Shown here in pieces: positions 4,218 to 10,344 of a stretch of 22,157 nt of DNA (position 1 is the stretch's first letter; the number at the start of each line of letters is the position of its first letter). The notes below the pieces were generated by a model that saw only the letters and a list, made by a program, of their open reading frames with translations, ran no database searches and had not been told where the DNA came from. The position numbers and the translations under genes are program-made. Source of the DNA: a virus; the IMG/VR virus record IMGVR_UViG_3300043466_000753, positions 1-22,157 of that record. One strand, given 5' to 3'.

Positions 4218-4534
4218 TGACACATCAATGTAAAGTGCAATGTCACACTATTGACCCTAAGACAGCTGAGCTTACAGGAATGGAAGATACAGGTAAGTGG
4301 CTACCTTTTATATTTAATATGGAGATGGTGGACGCAGCTAAGCTGAGCTCAGATGAGACAGATAGTCCTACGTACAACTGCACTACAATATTTACCACAC
4401 AGGGGGATACATATATTATAGACACTCCTTTTGAAGAATTCTTTAAGAAGTTTGATAAGTTTAACTCTCTTCAGATTATTGTTAAAGAAGAAGACGAAGA
4501 TGGCTTTTCTGACGATGACGATTTAGAACTTTAA
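4214..4534 (+). CDS. Hypothetical protein with acidic tail (106 aa)
   Basis: A 106-residue protein. Residues 1-90 look like a mixed alpha/beta domain (KWLPFIFNMEMVDAAKL, then TIFTTQGDTYIIDTPFEEFF), followed by a highly acidic tail (EEDEDGFSDDDDLEL). Such tails can mimic DNA or serve as docking peptides, but that is not shown here. Two ATGs are adjacent; either could be used. It overlaps the upstream gene by 4 nt and the next gene begins 10 nt downstream. Family unknown; the compact setting supports a real gene. Confidence 0.7.
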   Translation: MMTHQCKVQCHTIDPKTAELTGMEDTGKWLPFIFNMEMVDAAKLSSDETDSPTYNCTTIFTTQGDTYIIDTPFEEFFKKFDKFNSLQIIVKEEDEDGFSDDDDLEL

Positions 4535-4544
4535 AACCAATAAT

Positions 4545-4895
4545 ATGACAGTAGAACAAGTGGCTCAAGTGGCCCATGAAATTAACAGAGCTTATTGTAT
4601 AAGCAGGGGGGACTTTTCTCAGGTGCAGTGGGACCATGCTCCAGAGTGGCAAGTGAAGTCTGCTATACACGGGGTGGATTTCCATCTTAACAATCCTGGT
4701 GCCAGTCCTTCTCTTAGCCATGAAGTGTGGATGAAAGAGAAGATGGAAGATGGCTGGGTGTACGGAGAAGAGAAAAGTTCTGAAAAGAAAACCCATCCTA
4801 GTATAGTGTCTTATACACAACTACCTATAGAAGAACGTACAAAGGACCACTTATTCAAACAAGTGGTAGCTAGTTTAAAACAATACATTCACTAA
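4545..4895 (+). CDS. RyR-domain protein
   Basis: The 116-residue product matches the RyR domain (ryanodine receptor repeat family) over nearly its whole length: VAHEINRAYC at residues 9-18, WDHAPEWQVKSAIHGVDFHL at 29-48, SHEVWMKEKMEDGWVYG at 58-74, KTHPSIVSY at 82-90, and the closing DHLFKQVV segment. Stand-alone RyR domains are common in bacteria and phages. A nucleotide-ligand role has been proposed for bacterial homologs, but the phage function is unknown. The start follows AAAACCAATAAT, a context shared with 4908, 15468 and 19483. It lies in the compact rightward operon. Confidence 0.9.
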   Translation: MTVEQVAQVAHEINRAYCISRGDFSQVQWDHAPEWQVKSAIHGVDFHLNNPGASPSLSHEVWMKEKMEDGWVYGEEKSSEKKTHPSIVSYTQLPIEERTKDHLFKQVVASLKQYIH

Positions 4896-4907
4896 AAACC
4901 AATAAAC

Positions 4908-5213
4908 ATGTCAGAAGAACAAAAGTTACCAAGTAAAGAGGAAATAGTTGCATTTCTTCAAGAGCAAATTTATGTAAAGAAGGTGCAGTTTGAACTACAA
5001 GAACTTAACACTAAGTTGGCTGTAGCTAGAGCTGAGGAACTTAAAGCTTTACAGTTTGTAGCCCAGATGACCAATCCACAACCACATGTTCTTACGCAGG
5101 AAGACTTGGATGCAAATCCAGAAATAGCTGAACAAGGATTTAAAGTGGGAGATGAAGTGGTTATTTCAAATGACGATGGAATGCCAAAATCTAGAAATCT
5201 TAAAAAAGATTAA
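4908..5213 (+). CDS. Helical hypothetical protein (101 aa)
   Basis: Residues 8-55 form a predicted coiled coil rich in Gln, Glu and Leu (EEIVAFLQEQIYVKKVQFEL, then LNTKLAVARAEELKALQF). The C-terminal half is short, acidic and polar, with a GFKVGDEVVIS segment that suggests a small beta hairpin. I do not recognise a family. Conserved position between the RyR gene and the HU/IHF-like gene suggests a structural or DNA-organising context. The start lies after AAAAACCAATAAAC; the next gene begins 1 nt after the stop. Confidence 0.7.
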   Translation: MSEEQKLPSKEEIVAFLQEQIYVKKVQFELQELNTKLAVARAEELKALQFVAQMTNPQPHVLTQEDLDANPEIAEQGFKVGDEVVISNDDGMPKSRNLKKD

Positions 5214-5214
5214 A

Positions 5215-5586
5215 ATGGCTTTAGTAAACCAAGTGGATAAGAGGGTGAAGATGAACAAATGGGATATTGTAAAATACCAGATTCTCACCTATTGTTACAT
5301 AAACTCTATATTTATAAGTGAGGCAGACTTAAACTGCCTCACATATTTAGCTTTAGAAGGTAGTCAAGAACTCACTAGTTTTTGTAATAAAGTTTATGCA
5401 AAAAAGATTTTTTCTTCTATACAATCTGCTAGAAACTCTTTAACTAAGGCAGAGAAGAAAAACCTTATTAAGAAAGAAGGAAAGAATAGAAAAAAAATTT
5501 ACATCAATCCTGAATTAAAAATATATTCTCAAGGGAATATTTTATTGGATTTTAAATTTCTATCTGTTGAGACCCAAGAAAGCTAA
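5215..5586 (+). CDS. Winged-helix-like protein (123 aa)
   Basis: The start is taken at 5215, because it is 1 nt after the preceding stop; an in-frame upstream ATG at 5152 would overlap that gene by 62 nt. Residues 10-60 are helical (KWDIVKYQILTYCY, DLNCLTYLALEGS), followed by SIQSARNSLTKAEKKNLIKK and a basic KEGKNRKKIYINPEL segment. Helices followed by a basic hairpin wing resemble a winged helix-turn-helix, so DNA binding is likely but not certain. It overlaps the HU/IHF-like gene by 20 nt. From memory, similar proteins occur near that gene in other crAss-like phages. Confidence 0.7.
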   Translation: MALVNQVDKRVKMNKWDIVKYQILTYCYINSIFISEADLNCLTYLALEGSQELTSFCNKVYAKKIFSSIQSARNSLTKAEKKNLIKKEGKNRKKIYINPELKIYSQGNILLDFKFLSVETQES

Positions 5587-5938
5587 AGAGTTTATACCAG
5601 AAGTTGCTGATAAATTAAATTTATCAAAAGAACTTGTTGAAAATGTTGTAGATTATTATTGGCAGCATGTAAGAAAAAACATTTCTTCTTTAAACCACTG
5701 TAGAGTGCATCTCACCAACCTTGGAGATTTTGTAATCAAGCATTGGAAAATAGATGAAAAAATACAAGGACTGGAGAAATGGGAAGAAAGTAATAAACTA
5801 AAAGGGCTGCAAGAAATTACAGCCAGGTTTAAAACAGCAGAAACCCTTTACAACTTAAAGAAACTAAAGGGTATTATGGAAGAAGAAAAACAAAGAAAAG
5901 AATTTATTAAACTACATAAATCTAAAAACAATGAGTAG
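5567..5938 (+). CDS. HU/IHF-like DNA-binding protein with TTG start
   Basis: A 123-residue basic protein. Residues 9-60 fit the N-terminal half of the HU/IHF fold: two helices (IPEVADKLNLSKELVENVVD and YYWQHVRKNIS) followed by VHLTNLGDFVIKHW, which matches the family segment before the DNA-binding arms. Crassvirales genomes are known to encode IHF-like subunits. The remainder is a basic, helical extension (about residues 66-123). There is no upstream ATG in frame: the first usable codon is TTG at 5567, giving MRPKK, and a 20-nt overlap with the preceding gene. Probable role: DNA bending in replication or packaging. Confidence 0.75.
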   Translation: MRPKKAKEFIPEVADKLNLSKELVENVVDYYWQHVRKNISSLNHCRVHLTNLGDFVIKHWKIDEKIQGLEKWEESNKLKGLQEITARFKTAETLYNLKKLKGIMEEEKQRKEFIKLHKSKNNE

Positions 5939-6269
5939 TCTGGGAGCTAACATATTTAAAATCTGGAAAAACAAAGGTCAAATACTAGAAGGTATAACTA
6001 ATAGTATATTTAAGAAAGAAGATGTTGAAGCTGTAGCAGAATATAGAATGTTTATATGTAAGAACTGTCCTTCTAAATGTTATGATGAAGCAGGAGAAGG
6101 TTGCACCGTACCTGGCACTGCTCCATGTTGTAATGAAACTAAAGGAGGATGCGGATGTAGTCTTTCTCTAAAGACAAGAGCATTGTCTTCTGAATGTCCA
6201 TTTGGACATTGGAAAGCTGAGCTTTCAGAAGATGAGGAAGACCAGTTAAACCAAAAATTAGGTATATGA
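5931..6269 (+). CDS. Cys-rich, probably zinc-binding protein (112 aa)
   Basis: Nine cysteines lie between residues 43 and 89 (C43, C46, C50, C58, C66, C67, C74, C76, C89), in the order CKNC, C, C, PCC, GCGC and ECP, which strongly suggests one or two zinc sites. The N-terminal 40 residues are helical and the C-terminal 18 acidic. I recall this Cys pattern in other Bacteroidetes phages but cannot name a family. It overlaps its neighbours by 8 and 4 nt, so it is in the same operon as the nuclease and the HU/IHF-like protein. Nucleic-acid binding is a plausible inference. Confidence 0.75.
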   Translation: MSSLGANIFKIWKNKGQILEGITNSIFKKEDVEAVAEYRMFICKNCPSKCYDEAGEGCTVPGTAPCCNETKGGCGCSLSLKTRALSSECPFGHWKAELSEDEEDQLNQKLGI

Positions 6270-7093
6270 GTATATTAAAATTCACCCCACACAACCACAA
6301 ATACACAAGTGATGATGACATTAACTGGCTTAGCGTAACAAGTTTAATATCTAATGTTAAGCAACCATTTGAAGCAGATGCTATAGCACTTAAGTCTTCT
6401 AAGAACAAGAAGAGTAAGTGGTATGGAATGACACCTGAAGAAATTAAGGAAGCTTGGAAAGCTGAGGCTAACAGAGCTACAACATTGGGAACATGGTATC
6501 ACAATCAGCGTGAGGCTGATATATGTGAGATAGAGAACATGGAAAGGCACGGGTTTACAGTGCCTATTTTTAAACCCATAGAAAAAGAGGGAATAAAATA
6601 TTCACCAGAACAAAAGTTAAAAGATGGAATATATCCTGAGCATATGGTCTATCTTAAGTCTGCTGGAATATGCGGCCAGTCAGATCTGGTGGAAGTGGTT
6701 AATGGAACCGTCCACATCACTGACTATAAAACTAATAAGGAGATTAAGGTGGAGGGATATACAAACTGGGAAGGTATCACCCAAAAGATGCTTTCTCCTG
6801 TTGCCCACCTTGATGATTGTCATCTTAATCATTATGCTCTTCAGCTTAGTATGTATATGTACATTATTCTTAAACATAACCCTAAGCTTAAGCCTGGTAC
6901 CCTTACGATTCATCATATATTGTTTGAGGAAGCTGGCAGGGATAAATTTGACAACCCTATTTCTGCAAAAGACAACCAAGGTAATCCAATAGTAGCTGAT
7001 ATTATTCAATATGATTTGCCATATTTAAAACAAGAAGCTATATCTTTAATACACTGGTTGGAAGATAATAGACATAAACTAAAATCTAAATGA
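6266..7093 (+). CDS. PD-(D/E)XK nuclease, Cas4/RecB-like
   Basis: The 275-residue product has the RecB/Cas4-type active site: GTWYHNQRE with His79 (motif I helix), GQSDLVE with Asp140, TDYKT with Asp153 and Lys155, and QLSMY (Q193-x3-Y197). It lacks an iron-sulfur cysteine cluster, so it is closer to phage exonucleases than to Cas4 proper. Such enzymes process DNA ends in recombination or degrade host DNA. It overlaps both neighbours by 4 nt. Crassvirales members encode similar nucleases near replication genes. Confidence 0.9.
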   Translation: MSILKFTPHNHKYTSDDDINWLSVTSLISNVKQPFEADAIALKSSKNKKSKWYGMTPEEIKEAWKAEANRATTLGTWYHNQREADICEIENMERHGFTVPIFKPIEKEGIKYSPEQKLKDGIYPEHMVYLKSAGICGQSDLVEVVNGTVHITDYKTNKEIKVEGYTNWEGITQKMLSPVAHLDDCHLNHYALQLSMYMYIILKHNPKLKPGTLTIHHILFEEAGRDKFDNPISAKDNQGNPIVADIIQYDLPYLKQEAISLIHWLEDNRHKLKSK

Positions 7094-7707
7094 TACTTAA
7101 TGCAAACATTGATAACTTAAAATGTTATGTAAGACTTTCTCATTTTACAAAAGACGAGAAAGACTATAACACATTTCACAAAGCTTATGCTTTTGCAGTT
7201 CAATCTGTAGCTGGTAAAATACTTACATTTCATGTAATGACAGACTATGGAATGTTAAGATCAAGAGTGCCTATCTCTGAGATTTTTTTAGAGCTTCCTA
7301 AAACAGATATACCTTCTCATTTTAAACAATTATGGGATTGTTTTAGTGAGAATGTTTCTGTAATAACTTATGACTATCTTTATGAAAAAAGATGTGAAGT
7401 GGTATTAAAAGATAAGACAAAAGTTTGGGCCACTTATTTATTTACGGTAGATTGGTATAAGAACGGATATTCAGATGAACCTAGTGATTATAAATGTGGA
7501 CATATTTTAGTAGCAGACGATGGTTATCTAATGTGTCAACCTAATAACAGAATATTTTGGAGAGATTGTAACTGGGTGACAAAAGATTTTCCTGTTGATG
7601 TCAGTAGTTTAAAAGTGGATAGTGAATTAATTTCTGTTGAAAGCTTTAGTGATAAATGGGTTAGCGAAGATGGTGATTCATTTTATTACATCATAAAAGA
7701 AAAATAA
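7090..7707 (+). CDS. Conserved hypothetical protein (205 aa)
   Basis: A 205-residue soluble protein without recognisable catalytic motif. It looks beta-rich, with several aromatic-rich strands (ITYDYLYEKRCEVVL, KVWATYLFTVDWY) and a conserved-looking stretch around residues 130-165 (SDEPSDYKCGHILVADDG, then CQPNNRIFW). I recall similar proteins in crAss-like phages, where they remain uncharacterised. It overlaps the nuclease by 4 nt and PhoH by 1 nt, which implies coupled translation and possibly a shared pathway. Confidence 0.7.
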   Translation: MILNANIDNLKCYVRLSHFTKDEKDYNTFHKAYAFAVQSVAGKILTFHVMTDYGMLRSRVPISEIFLELPKTDIPSHFKQLWDCFSENVSVITYDYLYEKRCEVVLKDKTKVWATYLFTVDWYKNGYSDEPSDYKCGHILVADDGYLMCQPNNRIFWRDCNWVTKDFPVDVSSLKVDSELISVESFSDKWVSEDGDSFYYIIKEK

Positions 7708-8360
7708 TGGAAAAACAAAAGAAGGTTTTAAAAAACGAGATTAAATACAATATTGTTCTTAATGAAGAACAAAAGGAAACAAAATCATTAATTAGAAATA
7801 ATCAAATAACTGTTATTACAGGTAGAGCAGGATGTGGTAAAAGTTTGGTTTCTGCACAAACAGCTCTTGACTTTTTATTTAAGAAAGAATATGAATCAAT
7901 CTACGTTACACGTGCAGCAGTTGAAGTTGGTCATTCTCTTGGGTTTTTGCCTGGTAGCCTATCTGATAAATTTGATCCATACTTGGAAGCCTTTAAGGAG
8001 AATCTGGTTAAATGTTATGACAAGACTAAGATTGATACCCTTATACAAGATGGAAAGGTGGTGGCACTACCAGTGCAGTTTATACGTGGTAAGACGATTG
8101 ACGATGTACTTGTGGTGGAAGAAGCACAGAATCTCACTAAAGCTGAAATGCTTGCAATTCTTACACGTCTTGGGAAGAATGGTAGGATTATAATTAACGG
8201 TGATAATGAACAGAAAGATATTAAGGATCCATATAATGGACTAAGTTATGTTATTGAACTTAGTAAGAAGATTGAAGAAATTAAATGGGTTAAACTAAAA
8301 CACAACCATAGATCAGATTTAGTAGGTAAAATTTTAGACTATGAATACTCAGGAAAATAA
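7707..8360 (+). CDS. phoH: PhoH-like P-loop ATPase
   Basis: The 217-residue product has Walker A GRAGCGKS (residues 39-46), Walker B VLVVEEAQN (134-142), a sensor-like INGDNEQ (163-169), and the family segments VTRAAVEVGHSLGFLPG and DPYNGLS. These match PhoH-family ATPases, which are widespread in phages; their role is not settled, with RNA- or phosphate-related functions suggested. The N-terminal 30 residues are basic and polar. It overlaps the next gene by 20 nt. Confidence 0.9.
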   Translation: MEKQKKVLKNEIKYNIVLNEEQKETKSLIRNNQITVITGRAGCGKSLVSAQTALDFLFKKEYESIYVTRAAVEVGHSLGFLPGSLSDKFDPYLEAFKENLVKCYDKTKIDTLIQDGKVVALPVQFIRGKTIDDVLVVEEAQNLTKAEMLAILTRLGKNGRIIINGDNEQKDIKDPYNGLSYVIELSKKIEEIKWVKLKHNHRSDLVGKILDYEYSGK

Positions 8361-8562
8361 TATTCCTCTTTTACAAGAAGTATTAGAGCAATATCAACAA
8401 GGTATTTTAGACATGTCTCAAAGAGCTAGAAAATGTTATTTATCAGAGAAAGAAAAGTTTATAGGTAGAACATCATGGGTACATAATGATGAATTAAAAA
8501 GTCATCTTGTTCTTAGAGGTATGTCTAAACAGAATAATAGAGATTTATTACGAAATAAATAA
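8341..8562 (+). CDS. Small helical hypothetical protein (73 aa)
   Basis: A 73-residue charged, helical protein. Residues 8-40 (LLQEVLEQYQQGILDMSQRA) form an amphipathic helix and the C-terminal end is basic. No family is recognised. Its ATG lies inside the last codons of phoH (20-nt overlap), and the next gene begins 2 nt after its stop. Confidence 0.65.
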   Translation: MNTQENNIPLLQEVLEQYQQGILDMSQRARKCYLSEKEKFIGRTSWVHNDELKSHLVLRGMSKQNNRDLLRNK

Positions 8563-8564
8563 TT

Positions 8565-8792
8565 ATGAAACTATTGATTAAAGAAATTGACAAGGCTAAC
8601 CACTTTATTGTTGGTACACTTTTATTTTGTTTTTTTGCAGCCTTTATAGATGTTGTATTTAGTCTTTTTATGGTGTATACTGTTGCGTTTTTTAAAGAAT
8701 ACTTCGATGATAAACCAGATATGATGGATGCTTTATATACTGCGTTAGGTGCACTACCTGTTTTTATTTTATTAATAATTAAAAATGTATAA
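8565..8792 (+). CDS. Small membrane protein with conserved NH...KE...D signature (75 aa)
   Basis: The product has a hydrophobic stretch at about residues 13-45 and a second at 55-73. The pattern K-A-N-H-F (residues 10-14), A-F-F-K-E (41-45) and D...D (48-55), then T-A-L-G (59-62), resembles a widespread small phage and bacterial membrane protein family whose function I cannot name. The charged residues in the membrane region (His, Lys-Glu, Asp) hint at a catalytic or ion-binding site. It precedes another membrane protein with an 8-nt overlap, so the two may act together at the envelope, possibly in lysis. Confidence 0.7.
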   Translation: MKLLIKEIDKANHFIVGTLLFCFFAAFIDVVFSLFMVYTVAFFKEYFDDKPDMMDALYTALGALPVFILLIIKNV

Positions 8793-9090
8793 CATGGATA
8801 ATCCAATTAAAACTATCTTAGCTTTAGCATTTATGTGCGGTATTCCTACAGCAGTTTCTTCTGTTGTATTATTTAACGAGTCTCATAGTATATGGTTAGC
8901 TGTAATAGGAACTATATCAGCTTTCTTAGGTGTTACACTTTCTTATGGAATGAAAGGATTTCGTGAACATCCTAAACATATTGGAAACCTAGATGGTAGC
9001 ATAAGACCAGTGATTAATCAAAACTGGATTATGTTTCTTATTACATTGATAATTAATTTAATGATTGCAAACTTAGCAGGATCATGGTAA
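8785..9090 (+). CDS. Small membrane protein with three predicted helices (101 aa)
   Basis: Hydrophobic segments at about residues 9-30, 35-56 and 80-98 predict two or three transmembrane helices, with a polar loop (SYGMKGFREHPKHIGNLDGS) between the second and third. Size and topology would fit a class I holin, but no family is recognised. The ATG at 8785 overlaps the previous stop by 8 nt; a second ATG 9 nt later (MDNPIK) is also possible. It overlaps the next gene by 7 nt. Confidence 0.65.
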   Translation: MYNMDNPIKTILALAFMCGIPTAVSSVVLFNESHSIWLAVIGTISAFLGVTLSYGMKGFREHPKHIGNLDGSIRPVINQNWIMFLITLIINLMIANLAGSW

Positions 9091-9596
9091 GACTATTTGA
9101 TGTACAGAATGGAAAGGTGACACCTAGTGAGCATTGCTACACCTTAAACTTTTTAAAGAAGATAATGGATGAGTTTCCAGAAGACCATCTAAGTATATAT
9201 GCTTATTTGTTTTACATGACCTGTCCCAATCCAGATATGAATCCATTCTTTGATGTACCTGAGCAGGACAAAGAAGAACTTATTCTTAAAGAAGTGGATG
9301 GAGATTTTAGTGTAGAAGAAGATAGTGTGGTGCATGCACTAGCTCAGTGTAAGAAGATGTATGAAACTCCTACATATAGAGCATACCAAGGTATAAAGAT
9401 TGCACTAGATAATATGGCTAGGTTTATGGCTACAGAGCAAGTGACATCTGGTAGAGACGGATCAGCTACAGCTATTCTTAGAATAGCAGAAAGGTTTGAT
9501 ATGGTGAGACAATCTTTTAAAGGTGTGTATAGAGACTTACAAGATGAGCAACAGTCCAGTGTACGTGGTGGACAAAATTTAGCTTACGATCAATAA
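9084..9596 (+). CDS. Conserved helical protein upstream of terminase (170 aa)
   Basis: A 170-residue, mainly helical protein with YLFYMTCPNP around residues 41-50, an acidic centre, KMYETPTYRAYQGIKIALDN near residues 90-109 and GRDGSATAILR near 123-133. I recall close relatives upstream of the large terminase in Bacteroidetes phages. A small-terminase role would fit size and location but is only inference. The last codons (QNLAYDQ) are imperfectly duplicated at 10062-10086, beyond the next gene, which suggests the DUF6428-like gene was inserted at this junction. Confidence 0.75.
   Translation: MVRLFDVQNGKVTPSEHCYTLNFLKKIMDEFPEDHLSIYAYLFYMTCPNPDMNPFFDVPEQDKEELILKEVDGDFSVEEDSVVHALAQCKKMYETPTYRAYQGIKIALDNMARFMATEQVTSGRDGSATAILRIAERFDMVRQSFKGVYRDLQDEQQSSVRGGQNLAYDQ
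9572..9596 (+). repeat. Direct repeat flanking the inserted gene, copy A
   Basis: The last 25 nt of the 9084-9596 gene, including its stop codon. Copy B (10062-10086) matches at 22 of 25 positions. The A/T-rich leader following each copy is also similar (TTATA, A-run, ATG). Confidence 0.8.
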
Positions 9597-9612
9597 TTAT
9601 AAAAAACTAAAA

Positions 9613-10056
9613 ATGAAATTATCAGAATTTAAACAACATTTAAAGAGCATATCTCAATTAAACTTTATTCAACCAAATGGTAATTTTGTACCCAGGCATT
9701 TTCACATTACTGAAGCTGGTTTAACTACAAAACATTTTATAGATTGTGGAGGAACTATTAGAATGGAAAAAAATGTTAGTCTTCAATTATGGGTGGCAGA
9801 TGATTTTGAACATAGACTTGAACCACAAAAACTTCAAAATATTATTGCATCTGCACAAGCACTTTTTGGTAATGAAGATTTAGATGTTGAAATAGAATAT
9901 CAAGCAGAAACAATAAATAGATTTGGTTTAGATTTTAATGGAGATAATTTTTTATTAACTGCAAAACAAACAGATTGTTTAGCTAAAGATCATTGTGGTA
10001 TACCTACTACAAAACTAAAAAATACTTCTTGCACACCAGGTAGTGGTTGTTGTTGA
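9613..10056 (+). CDS. DUF6428-like protein, probable recent acquisition
   Basis: A 147-residue protein starting MKLSEFKQHL, with PRHFHITE (residues 27-34), KHFIDCGGTIR (40-50), LQLWVADDFEHRL (58-69), FGLDFNG (104-110), DCLAKDHCGIP (121-131) and a C-terminal CTPGSGCC. These match, from memory, the DUF6428 family of Bacteroidetes chromosomes, which I recall next to arsenic-resistance genes (arsR and arsenate-reductase-like genes). Six cysteines suggest metal or metalloid binding. Unlike its neighbours, which overlap, it is set off by 16 and 42 nt and is flanked by a 25-nt imperfect duplication of the preceding gene's end, as expected for an inserted cargo gene. Confidence 0.8.
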   Translation: MKLSEFKQHLKSISQLNFIQPNGNFVPRHFHITEAGLTTKHFIDCGGTIRMEKNVSLQLWVADDFEHRLEPQKLQNIIASAQALFGNEDLDVEIEYQAETINRFGLDFNGDNFLLTAKQTDCLAKDHCGIPTTKLKNTSCTPGSGCC

Positions 10057-10061
10057 GCTAC

Positions 10062-10086
10062 AAAAAATTTAGTTTACGATTAATAA
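10062..10086 (+). repeat. Direct repeat flanking the inserted gene, copy B
   Basis: Matches 9572-9596 at 22 of 25 positions and would read N-L-V-Y-D-stop in the corresponding frame. It is now noncoding and lies 12 nt before the next ATG. Confidence 0.8.
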
Positions 10087-10098
10087 ACCTTATACAAA

Positions 10099-10344
10099 AT
10101 GGAAACTTATCAAGACTGCGAACATTCTAAAAATGATAACCTATCATATCTTTATGATTGGGTATTTCACTTTAATCATTACAACAATACATGGGCTGCT
10201 ATTCCTAGAGACATGTACAAACAATACTGGGATAATTATAATCTTCCTGGTATAATAAGAAGTAGTAAGATAGAAACACTACTTGAGCTTTTGTATAAGA
10301 GCAAGGGAGATATAGATTTGCTTAATGAGATGGTGAAACCATGA
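10099..10344 (+). CDS. Conserved small protein before TerL (81 aa)
   Basis: An 81-residue protein with an aromatic-rich centre (SYLYDWVFHFNHYNNTWAAI, PRDMYKQYWDNY) and a helical C-terminal third (TLLELLYKSKGDIDLLNEM). I recall the YDWVFH...WAAIPRD pattern in crAss-like genomes next to the terminase gene; its function is not known to me. The stop overlaps the TerL start by 4 nt (ATGA), which implies coupled translation and perhaps a packaging role. Confidence 0.75.
   Translation: METYQDCEHSKNDNLSYLYDWVFHFNHYNNTWAAIPRDMYKQYWDNYNLPGIIRSSKIETLLELLYKSKGDIDLLNEMVKP

Noticed and set aside
4482-4820. Antisense frame opposite the RyR-domain gene
   Set aside because: The + strand carries a full, convincing RyR domain.
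5152-5214. Upstream ATG extending the winged-helix-like gene
   Set aside because: It would overlap the preceding gene by 62 nt; the ATG at 5215 lies right after the stop, as elsewhere in this operon.
6624-6992. Open frame of 122 codons within the nuclease gene
   Set aside because: It lies in another frame of a gene with intact PD-(D/E)XK motifs and has no independent support.
7834-8193. Open frame of 119 codons within phoH
   Set aside because: Shadow of the PhoH-like gene, whose Walker motifs define the true frame.
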